DNA of 6,951 nt from an uncultured Muribaculaceae bacterium (GTDB lineage: Bacteria > Bacteroidota > Bacteroidia > Bacteroidales > Muribaculaceae), in contig CAKTOT010000108.1 of NCBI GenBank assembly GCA_934590135.1, positions 1 to 6,951 on the forward strand. Reading direction: 5' to 3'. The notes below the pieces were generated by a model. That model made no database searches. It saw only the letters and a list, made by a program, of their open reading frames with translations, and was not told the DNA's origin. Below are positions 1 to 5,164 of this stretch, one piece after another. Both the position numbers and the translations under genes were made by a program. How positions within the stretch are numbered: the stretch's first letter is position 1; each line of letters starts with the position of its first letter.

Positions 1-2354
1 CTATCGGGGTGGCTAATACCGTAGCATCTCTTGGGACGGAATGGTCGTCATCGCAATTTGACCAACTGCGCAGGTATAATCCTACTATATGTTTTATCCC
101 CGATGCAGACCCGCCGAAGAAAGTCGGCGATGTCTATGGGCCGGGCATAGCTGCAGTCATCAAGAACGGCCTTGCAGCACTTCATCAAGGCTTCCGCGTA
201 ATTGTCAAGGAAATTCCGCAAGGTAAGGATAAGCAGGATCCGGACAGCTACATCACATCACGAGCTATCCTTGATTCTCTGCACAAGCAGGATTTCGTCC
301 CGTGGTATGCCGAGAAGTTGCTCATCGGCAAAGAGACGGCGAGTGAACGTGCACCGGTAATGAAGGAGGTTGCAAAACTACTTGCCGAGATGACCGATGC
401 GGACGCACGCAAGGCCATAACGAGACAGACAGCGAAAGTCTTTGGCGTGTCGTCTGCGGTCGTCGATAGTTCGGTCGCAGCAGTCATCACAAAAGGTGAA
501 AAACGAAACGATGATGGGAATCTGATCAACCAAGAACTATATCGTAAGTATGGCTTTTGCGAGCGCGACAACTATTATTACTCGCTGTCTAAGGATGGCG
601 AGCCTATGGTATGGAGCAACTTCGTAATGCAGCCTCTATTCCATATCAAAGACCAGCTGTCGCCTAAACGACTGTATAAGGTTACAAACATCAACCGACA
701 GACGGAAATAGTCGAACTTAAGCAGGAAGATCTTGTCAGCTTGCAGCGCTTCAAACTCAAGGTCGAAGGCATTGGCAACTACATCTGGAAAGCCAAGGAT
801 GACCATCTAACCAAACTCAAGGGCTATCTATACGAACAGACAGAGACTGCGACAGAGATTACGCAGCTGGGCTGGCAAAAGGATGATTTCTTCGCTTTTG
901 GCAACGGCGTACTATACAATGGCACATGGATGGCTGCCGATGAATATGGCATTGTCAAGTTGCCGGACGTCGGCAACTACTACCTACCTGCTGCATCATC
1001 TATATACCGCAATGAGAGGAAATTGTTCCAGTTCGAAAGGAAGTTCGTCCATACTACGATGTCCGAAATCACGTTACGGCAATACACAGATAAGCTGGTC
1101 GCGGTATTCGGCGACAATGCCAAGGTCGGTATGTGTTTTCTGTTTGCGACGCTATTCAAGGACGTGGTTACGGCAGTCACGAAGAATTTTCCGATACTAA
1201 ACCTTTTCGGACCAAAGGGCTCGGGTAAATCCGAGCTCGGGCACTCTCTGATGTCGTTTTTCGTAATCAACAACGAGCCTCCGAACTTATCATCAGCCAC
1301 TGATGCCGCCCTGGCCGATACTGTCGCTCAGTGTGCCAATGCGCTCGTACATATCGATGAATACAAGAATAGTATAGAACTCAACCGACGCGAATTTATC
1401 AAAGGGCTGTATGATGGTGTCGGGCGCACTCGTATGAATATGGATCGCGACAAGAAGCGCGAGACTACGGCAGTGGACTGCGGCGTGATACTCTCCGGAC
1501 AGGAAATGCCGACAATTGACATTGCCATTTTTTCCCGACTATTGTTTCTGACGTTCAATACCTCGGAATTTTCGGTTGAGGCGAAGCGCAAGTTTGACGA
1601 CCTTAAAACATGGCGCAGTCTCGGATGCAGCCATCTGACATTGCAACTGCTGAAGCATCGAAAACGGGTCGAGGCTAATTTTGCAGGCAACTACAAAGTT
1701 GCTCTTGCCGACATACTCGCATCTGTCGACGGTGATATGGTCGAGGACCGCATATTGCGCAATTGGGTAATTCCGTTGGCAGTATTCCGCACGCTCGAAG
1801 GCGTGGTAGACGTCGCTTGGTCATACCGAGATATGCTGTCGTTGTGTGTAACCGGCATCCGTCGGCAGAATCGCGAATGTCGCAGCACCAACGAGCTTGC
1901 CAACTTTTGGGCTGTCGTGGACTATCTGCATCAGAATGGAGAGGTGTTCATTGATGCGGACTATCGGATCAAGTACGAGACCTCGTTCCGTGGCAAGGGA
2001 ATGCGCGATAAAATTGAGTGGCAGCGTGCCAGACCAATACTATATCTATGCCCGAAGCGTATTATGATGCTATATAAAAAGAATGGAAAGATTGTCGGGG
2101 ACGCTACACTACCCGTGGAATCTCTACGATTCTATCTTGAAAACAGCAAGGAATACATCGGGACGAAGTACGCAGTACGTTTCAAGAACCTATCCAATGT
2201 TCGTGAAAGCACTATGGCGGTGACCGGAGCAAGCGGTATGCCTTCTGTGCAGGCTACATCTCGCACTGACTGGGCGCTTTGTTTCGACTATCAGCTACTT
2301 ATGGAGAATTATAATATAAACCTTGAGGTTGACGGAACAGCCATTGATGACTGA
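1..2354 (+). CDS. Phage replicative DNA primase-helicase (TOPRIM + P-loop ATPase), 5' partial
   Basis: This protein probably synthesises primers and unwinds DNA at the phage replication fork. The reading frame is already open at base 3 and the first possible start (GTG at 9) lies inside a conserved TOPRIM strand, so the true N-terminus, probably with a CHC2-type zinc finger, lies upstream. Counting from that GTG, the TOPRIM part covers about residues 1-100: the ANTVASLGT strand, the metal-binding PDAD at 31-34 and a late DPD at 77-79. A middle region (about 250-390), with a GW motif in TQLGWQKDDFFAFGNG, faintly resembles DUF927-type helicase N-domains. The ATPase has Walker A GPKGSGKS at 401-408 (Lys407), Walker B VHIDEY with Asp450-Glu451, a sensor-like VILSGQE strand and a possible arginine finger in FSRLL. 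The C-terminal 200 residues are unassigned. The stop overlaps the next gene. The primase-helicase role is firm as a class; the exact helicase superfamily is inferred. Confidence 0.85.
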   Translation, partial: IGVANTVASLGTEWSSSQFDQLRRYNPTICFIPDADPPKKVGDVYGPGIAAVIKNGLAALHQGFRVIVKEIPQGKDKQDPDSYITSRAILDSLHKQDFVPWYAEKLLIGKETASERAPVMKEVAKLLAEMTDADARKAITRQTAKVFGVSSAVVDSSVAAVITKGEKRNDDGNLINQELYRKYGFCERDNYYYSLSKDGEPMVWSNFVMQPLFHIKDQLSPKRLYKVTNINRQTEIVELKQEDLVSLQRFKLKVEGIGNYIWKAKDDHLTKLKGYLYEQTETATEITQLGWQKDDFFAFGNGVLYNGTWMAADEYGIVKLPDVGNYYLPAASSIYRNERKLFQFERKFVHTTMSEITLRQYTDKLVAVFGDNAKVGMCFLFATLFKDVVTAVTKNFPILNLFGPKGSGKSELGHSLMSFFVINNEPPNLSSATDAALADTVAQCANALVHIDEYKNSIELNRREFIKGLYDGVGRTRMNMDRDKKRETTAVDCGVILSGQEMPTIDIAIFSRLLFLTFNTSEFSVEAKRKFDDLKTWRSLGCSHLTLQLLKHRKRVEANFAGNYKVALADILASVDGDMVEDRILRNWVIPLAVFRTLEGVVDVAWSYRDMLSLCVTGIRRQNRECRSTNELANFWAVVDYLHQNGEVFIDADYRIKYETSFRGKGMRDKIEWQRARPILYLCPKRIMMLYKKNGKIVGDATLPVESLRFYLENSKEYIGTKYAVRFKNLSNVRESTMAVTGASGMPSVQATSRTDWALCFDYQLLMENYNINLEVDGTAIDD

Positions 2355-3000
2355 CACAGCCTCTGTAGACGTGAAAAGCATTATGAACACCACAGGATTT
2401 TATGCAACTGAAGATGTCCTATACCCCAGCGACAATCATTTTGATATTCCATGTTTAAGGACAGACCGTCAGGCTGGATTTCTGACCGTTCCATTTGTAG
2501 GATACGGATCGGGCAGAAAAGTGTCCTCAGCAAAGACGATACACTTTTATGTCGATGATTATCGCTTTGAGAATCTCTGGCGATTTCCTGCAAAATTACT
2601 AGCAACAAAAGCAAAAGCTATAGTTGAGCCAAACTTCTCAACGTTTGACACTATGCCTCTATCTCTCGGGCTTCAGTTTATATATAAGAAAAGGTGGCTG
2701 GCCAGGTACTATCAAGAAAATGGATTAAACGTTTATGCCGACCTTAACGTCAGCAGTAAGTTTTATGAGTATAATAGGTTGGGAATTCCAGCAGGATACA
2801 ATGCGTTTGCAACTCGGGGGTATGCCAATAGGATTAATCGACTCGAAATTGAATATAATATTGCTCGTGAAATTTCAGGACTGGATAAGCCCAATTTAAT
2901 CGTTTATGGAGGAGGTGTGCATGTTAAAGATTTCTGCTGTACTCACAGCCTCGTATTTATCCATGATTTTATGACAATGAAAGCAAAGACAAATGGGTAA
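2347..3000 (+). CDS. DUF4417-family protein of unknown function
   Basis: This 217-aa protein matches the DUF4417 pattern found in phages and other mobile elements, whose biochemical role is not known to me. Visible family hallmarks, in order, are FDIP at 32-35, HFYVDDYRFENLW at 66-78, PNFSTFDTMP at 95-104, the Lys-Arg-Trp block KKRWLARYYQENGLNV at 114-129, and a late IVYGGG at 185-190. No signal peptide or membrane segment is evident. ATG 2347 is preferred because it overlaps the primase stop by 8 bases, as in a translationally coupled operon. A TTG at 2323 and an ATG at 2383 are alternatives, and the family-like sequence begins only after the latter. Base composition drops sharply here: 2401-2460 has 23 G+C in 60 against 33 in 60 for 1801-1860 in the primase. 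This suggests separate acquisition. It overlaps the following nuclease-like gene, which hints at a functional pair. Confidence 0.75.
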   Translation: MTDTASVDVKSIMNTTGFYATEDVLYPSDNHFDIPCLRTDRQAGFLTVPFVGYGSGRKVSSAKTIHFYVDDYRFENLWRFPAKLLATKAKAIVEPNFSTFDTMPLSLGLQFIYKKRWLARYYQENGLNVYADLNVSSKFYEYNRLGIPAGYNAFATRGYANRINRLEIEYNIAREISGLDKPNLIVYGGGVHVKDFCCTHSLVFIHDFMTMKAKTNG

Positions 3001-3490
3001 AGACGTTGGCAATAACCGCTGTTCCAAATGGGAAGGCAATCCATACACAGTTGGAGGTTGTAGACAGGAATATAAAGACTTACCTGATGAAAGAAAAAAG
3101 CTCATCAAGGCATTATCTCATCGCGTTGCAGACGAAATGTGGGAAAACTTACAGAATAAGACCGTATTAAAGGAAGCAGACGGGAAGCAGATACCAATTC
3201 AATTCGATAGGAATGGAGTAGAACATGTGGCTCGCGATGGGTTAATAGTGCTAAGTGGAAAGTATATGAGCAAAGAGTCGATGGTGCACATTGATCGTAT
3301 AATTGAGAATTCCACATATGTCCCTACAAAGCATACTCTTTCACACAACCGCGATGACGGTCGTTTAATATGGTTCAAATATAAAGACAGCGAAGGCCGC
3401 GGCATATACTTCTCCGTTTCACATAGTCCGGCCAAAGAAAAACCATATACATTATATTCAGTATCTGATAAACCGCCAAAAGTTAAATAA
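2993..3490 (+). CDS. Small protein with probable BECR-fold (phage barnase/EndoU/colicin/RelE-like) nuclease domain
   Basis: The 165-aa product starts at an ATG that overlaps the DUF4417 stop (ATGGGTAA), so the two are probably translated together. Residues 1-50 are charged and contain two close cysteines (10 and 23). From about residue 65 the pattern resembles the PBECR-type domains seen at the ends of phage MuF-like and polyvalent proteins: a strand QIPIQFDRNGVEHVARDG, a helix ending IDRIIENSTYVP (100-111), a His/Arg-rich turn TKHTLSHNRDDGR (112-124), a strand WFKYKD, then GRGIYFSVS and the terminal PYTLYSVSDKPP. His114, His118, Arg120 and Arg124 are candidate active-site residues, but this is inference. 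Such domains are known or predicted RNases. Like its partner it is AT-rich. It could be a toxin or anti-host effector, or a non-catalytic relative. A GC-rich hairpin follows the stop by 4 bases. Confidence 0.5.
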   Translation: MGKDVGNNRCSKWEGNPYTVGGCRQEYKDLPDERKKLIKALSHRVADEMWENLQNKTVLKEADGKQIPIQFDRNGVEHVARDGLIVLSGKYMSKESMVHIDRIIENSTYVPTKHTLSHNRDDGRLIWFKYKDSEGRGIYFSVSHSPAKEKPYTLYSVSDKPPKVK

Positions 3491-3494
3491 CGAA

Positions 3495-3537
3495 GTCGGG
3501 GGGCAACACCAGAATACCAATCCGGCTGTCCCCCGAC
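3495..3537. terminator. GC-rich hairpin between convergent units
   Basis: GTCGGGGG (3495-3502) pairs with CCCCCGAC (3530-3537). On the plus strand the stem extends through G3503-U3529, C3504-G3528 and A3505-U3527, leaving a loop of about 21 bases. It starts 4 bases after the stop of the nuclease-like gene. The plus side lacks a T tract (GAAACTTAAG follows), while on the minus strand it is followed by TTCGTTATTT, so it suits the minus-strand transcript better. It may serve both directions. Termination is inferred; the stem is seen. Confidence 0.5.
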
Positions 3538-3552
3538 GAAACTTAAGACGCA

Positions 3553-3586
3553 CCAACTAAGGCACTTATCATTTGATAAGGGTTGG
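3553..3586. repeat. Nested palindrome (CTTATCA-TT-TGATAAG)
   Basis: CTTATCA (3565-3571) and TGATAAG (3574-3580) form a 7-bp inverted repeat with a 2-base centre. Outside it CCAAC (3553-3557) matches GTTGG (3582-3586). In RNA the two stems could stack into one longer hairpin with an internal loop; in DNA it could be a dimeric protein site. The stop of the minus-strand mini-ORF lies in the inner arm. Confidence 0.55.
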
Positions 3587-3622
3587 GTTAGTAATAAGCC
3601 CCACGCTTTTCAGGCGCTTCAT
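3569..3622 (-). CDS. 17-codon mini-ORF (possible leader peptide)
   Basis: Reading leftward from ATG at 3622 the frame encodes MKRLKSVGLITNPTLIK and stops at TGA (3571-3569) inside the arm of the TTATCA palindrome. The start lies only about 7 bases after the -7 element, so the message would be leaderless or nearly so. A short basic peptide ending within a hairpin is what a translation-dependent attenuator would look like, but nothing downstream on that strand is an obvious regulated gene. It may be chance. No family is recognised. Confidence 0.2.
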   Translation of the reverse strand: MKRLKSVGLITNPTLIK

Positions 3623-3628
3623 CGTCTG

Positions 3629-3659
3629 CAAAGATACAACGTTTTTCAGTTCCTGCAAA
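3629..3659 (-). promoter_or_regulatory. Bacteroidetes-type promoter, minus strand
   Basis: On the minus strand TTTG (3659-3656) is followed after 19 bases by TATCTTTG (3636-3629). This fits the Bacteroidetes sigma-ABfr consensus of TTTG at -33 and TAnnTTTG at -7 with its usual spacing. Transcription would begin near 3620-3625 and run towards the end of the nuclease-like gene. It is the only promoter in the window with both elements clearly present. Confidence 0.6.
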
Positions 3660-3731
3660 AAAGCATACATTATTTGCTTGAATAAACTTGACTTCATAGA
3701 CTTGTCAGGAAGCAATCATATGTTTGAATAG

Positions 3732-3766
3732 AGGTCAGCCGAAAGGCCGGCCTTTATTTTTGTTTA
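3732..3766 (+). terminator. Rho-independent terminator, plus strand
   Basis: The stem is AGGTC (3732-3736) with GGCCT (3749-3753) and GCC (3738-3740) with GGC (3745-3747), with one A-C mismatch between the two segments and a GAAA tetraloop. The T-rich tract TTTATTTTTGTTT follows directly. On the minus strand no T run follows, so it is directional. It could end read-through from the primase, DUF4417 and nuclease-like operon, or a short plus-strand RNA in this gap. It insulates the repeat cluster and the right-hand genes. Confidence 0.7.
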
Positions 3767-3798
3767 TCGACTTGCGAAAAAGTTGAGCCGAATTTCCG

Positions 3799-4037
3799 TT
3801 CTACACATTCTACACTTTCAACAAAGTTGATAATCAACAAAATAAGTATTCTACACTTAGTAAAAACCATTCTACAAAATTCTACAAATGTAGAAAAATT
3901 CGGGATCGTTCTACAAAATGGACCGGTTTTCTACATCTTTTGGTGGATGCTCGGCTTCAGCTATAGCGCTTATGCTATTGATTAAAAGCAAATTAGGTAA
4001 ATCGGCGCAAAGTGTAGAACGTGTAGAACGTGTAGAA
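3799..4037. repeat. Cluster of 11 TTCTACA/TGTAGAA motifs (possible origin iterons or operator array)
   Basis: Seven forward TTCTACA copies start at 3799, 3808, 3849, 3870, 3880, 3909 and 3929. Four reverse TGTAGAA copies start at 3889, 4013, 4022 and 4031. The 3880 and 3889 copies form a palindrome with an AA centre. Intervals between forward copies (9, 41, 21, 10, 29, 20) are close to whole multiples of a helical turn, so a bound protein would sit largely on one DNA face. The tract also has TCAAC/GTTGA inverted repeats at 3818-3838 and is AT-rich. By eye I see no exact copy elsewhere in the window. Phage replication origins and multi-site operators both look like this; a position after the primase operon and before a promoter is compatible with either. 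Confidence 0.75.
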
Positions 4038-4038
4038 C
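4012..4038. repeat. Three perfect tandem copies of GTGTAGAAC
   Basis: GTGTAGAAC occurs at 4012-4020, 4021-4029 and 4030-4038 without spacers. The core TGTAGAA is the reverse complement of the dispersed TTCTACA motif to the left, so these face the other copies. The array ends 68 bases before the -7 element of the next gene, where it could help activate or repress that promoter or mark the right edge of an origin. Confidence 0.8.
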
Positions 4039-4105
4039 GAGAAATATGTGTTGTGTTTTGAAAAAATGCTTCGGCATAAACGGTAGATATATCGCTATTA
4101 TTTAC

Positions 4106-4113
4106 TACCTTTG
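4106..4113 (+). promoter_or_regulatory. Bacteroidetes -7 promoter element for the 159-aa gene
   Basis: TACCTTTG at 4106-4113 fits TAnnTTTG and is followed by C. No TTTG is found at the expected -33 distance, so the promoter may be weak or depend on an activator, possibly one acting at the upstream TGTAGAA repeats. GGTAG (4082-4086) and CTACC (4105-4109) form an inverted repeat around it. The start codon is 17 bases further on, giving a leader of about 10 bases. Confidence 0.5.
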
Positions 4114-4130
4114 CACAAACACAAAGCACT

Positions 4131-4610
4131 ATGAGTAAATTCGTTATCTACATCAACCTACCTAAGTATAAGGCGGAGTGGTTGACACACTGCCTTGGAG
4201 ACCCGGTCGTATTCCCGGACTCATCGCCTCAAAACGCGATTATTCGTACCTATCTTCAACGTTTGCCCAAGGGCTATACACCGGATTGCGGTGGCGAGGG
4301 TATGACCGCCATTGCGATACCGGCGAGCAAAGCCAAACCACCGGAGTATTACAATTATATGGGACCTTGCGGAAAAGCTGCAGTAGCCGAGACCATAGAC
4401 GACCTATTTCGTCGCTCCCTTTGGACGGCCATCACTCCATTGCGGGAGCAGGCTGTACCATGTGGTCTGAACAAAATGATTGCGGCATGGTGCGAAGCCA
4501 ACGGTATCGGCATTGATCGAGCCGAGGCCGTCCGTCAATGCTACTACCGAATGCGCAACGATTATGCAAAACGCGGCATAGACCTCAAGAAAAAATCAGG
4601 GAAAATTTAA
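4131..4610 (+). CDS. Conserved Bacteroidetes phage protein of unknown function (159 aa)
   Basis: I recognise this only as resembling proteins that recur in Bacteroidetes prophages; I know of no assigned function. The N-terminus MSKFVIYINLPKYKAEWLTH is a short strand followed by a helix, then come a PVVFP turn, a strand IAIPASK (61-67) and an EYYNYMGP motif (72-79). The C-terminal half is helical: LNKMIAAWCEANGIGI (113-128) and AEAVRQCYYRMRNDYAKRGIDLKKK (131-155), with an Arg/Lys-rich end. That pair of helices could be a helix-turn-helix-like nucleic-acid-binding unit, so a regulatory or replication-accessory role is possible; this is inference. There is no signal peptide or membrane segment. 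It is the first gene after the repeat cluster and has its own -7 element. Confidence 0.6.
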   Translation: MSKFVIYINLPKYKAEWLTHCLGDPVVFPDSSPQNAIIRTYLQRLPKGYTPDCGGEGMTAIAIPASKAKPPEYYNYMGPCGKAAVAETIDDLFRRSLWTAITPLREQAVPCGLNKMIAAWCEANGIGIDRAEAVRQCYYRMRNDYAKRGIDLKKKSGKI

Positions 4611-4645
4611 TAGACAAACTACTCCATTTAATAGAAACCCAAACA

Positions 4646-4660
4646 GCGGCATACAGCCGC
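4646..4660. other. Small perfect hairpin in the gap before the 140-aa gene
   Basis: GCGGC (4646-4650) pairs with GCCGC (4656-4660) around an ATACA loop, 18 bases before the next start codon, in an otherwise AT-rich 67-base gap. No T tract follows on the plus strand, so termination is unlikely. It could affect translation of the next gene or be incidental. Confidence 0.3.
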
Positions 4661-4677
4661 AAACAATACAGTACAAT

Positions 4678-5100
4678 ATGGCTAATCTGATAAAAAACAT
4701 CGTGGCGGTCTCCTATATCGAGACATCCAAACTGCAAAACATAGTGTATGTCCCTCGCATCGGTGTGCGTCTGCAATACTGGCGAGATTGGAAAGATCTC
4801 GAAATATTCGGTCTTGCAAGTGCCGAAGTGACGAGTAAAATCGAAAAGAAATCGAAACTATATACAACCACTCTTACGGCCACCACCGCCTACGATAATG
4901 TTTTGACTACCAAACATTATACTTTTCTGGCCAAATGCGCCGATGGCAGCTGGTATCTCATCGGAGGTAGCGGACATCCATATCCGATAGTAAGCACGAC
5001 GGACGTACTACCGGGTCGAACGAATGATAAAGCCGGCAGGACGATGACTGTCGAATACACCGACACTCTTGGCCTGATGCCGGTTCTTGACAGGCCTTAG
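4678..5100 (+). CDS. Putative phage structural protein (140 aa)
   Basis: The product is a mostly beta-strand-like, soluble protein with no known motif. Notable stretches are NIVYVPRIGVRLQYWRDWKD (21-40), a thrusting run of Thr-rich strand YTTTLTATTAYDN (62-74), WYLIGGSGHPYPIVST (92-107) and TMTVEYTDTLGL (122-133). Alternating hydrophobic/Thr strands and the WYLIGG...PYP pattern recall small tail-tube, baseplate or head-completion proteins of Bacteroidetes phages, but I cannot assign one. It lies in the same direction as the head genes and just before them. ATG 4678 is the first start after a 67-base gap with AT-rich leader. A hairpin and a T run at its end may terminate transcription before the head operon promoter. 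Confidence 0.55.
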   Translation: MANLIKNIVAVSYIETSKLQNIVYVPRIGVRLQYWRDWKDLEIFGLASAEVTSKIEKKSKLYTTTLTATTAYDNVLTTKHYTFLAKCADGSWYLIGGSGHPYPIVSTTDVLPGRTNDKAGRTMTVEYTDTLGLMPVLDRP

Positions 5101-5109
5101 GGTCTTTTT
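5071..5109 (+). terminator. Possible weak terminator at the end of the 140-aa gene
   Basis: GGCCTG (5071-5076) pairs with CAGGCC (5091-5096) around a 14-base loop, and TTTTT (5105-5109) follows 8 bases later. An alternative is GAC (5089-5091) with GTC (5102-5104) closing CC-TTA-GG. Both overlap the stop codon. The gap between stem and T run makes this weak. A new promoter follows at once, which fits an operon boundary. Confidence 0.3.
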
Positions 5110-5128
5110 ATGCAGATAAATAGCAAGA

Positions 5129-5136
5129 TACCTTTG
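5129..5136 (+). promoter_or_regulatory. Bacteroidetes -7 promoter element for the head genes
   Basis: TACCTTTG, again followed by C, repeats the 9 bases seen before the 159-aa gene. A T run (5105-5109) sits 19 bases upstream where TTTG would be expected, giving a partial -33. Transcription would start near 5143, leaving a leader of about 20 bases before the protease start. Sharing the same -7 sequence suggests the two right-hand units use the host primary sigma factor. Confidence 0.55.
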
Positions 5137-5164
5137 CGTTATAGATTATTTGTAGAGTAGATAT

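Larger units (their letters stand above)
3490..3625 (-). ncRNA. Candidate structured small RNA or attenuated leader transcript
   Basis: The 3491-4130 gap begins with this minus-strand unit. Just upstream (higher coordinates) is a good Bacteroidetes-type promoter. Reading leftward, the predicted RNA would start near 3620-3625, carry a 17-codon mini-ORF, fold a TTATCA palindrome (3565-3580) nested inside CCAAC/GTTGG arms (3553-3586), and end at a strong GC hairpin (3495-3537) followed by TTCGTTATTT. Promoter, internal structure and terminator-like hairpin within about 135 nt suggest a small RNA or an attenuated leader. It converges on the end of the nuclease-like gene, so it could also act as an antisense or convergent-transcription barrier. 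I do not recognise it as a named RNA family. The boundaries are inferred. Confidence 0.35.

Noticed and set aside
9..11. GTG as the true start of the primase-helicase
   Set aside because: The frame is open upstream to the window edge, and the GTG falls within the conserved TOPRIM sequence just before ASLGT.
2910..2974. GGAGGAGGT followed by ATG and a 17-codon frame (+2 relative to DUF4417)
   Set aside because: The purine run encodes the Gly-Gly-Gly of the DUF4417 protein, and Bacteroidetes make little use of Shine-Dalgarno sites. The tiny frame has no other support.
3551..3600. tRNA-like arrangement of short stems
   Set aside because: No acceptor stem, anticodon loop or T-loop consensus can be placed on either strand.
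3719..3726. TATGTTTG as a plus-strand promoter
   Set aside because: No TTTG at the right distance upstream, and the terminator stem begins 6 bases later.
3799..4037. CRISPR array
   Set aside because: The repeats are 7-9 bases, occur in both orientations and lack uniform spacers.
4066..4077. ATGC-TTCG-GCAT hairpin with a T run on the minus strand
   Set aside because: A 4-bp stem is too short to call a terminator, and no minus-strand transcript is expected there.
3911..4129. Minus-strand 72-codon frame
   Set aside because: It is built across the tandem repeats (giving Arg-Ser-Thr repeats) and has no promoter or recognisable motif.
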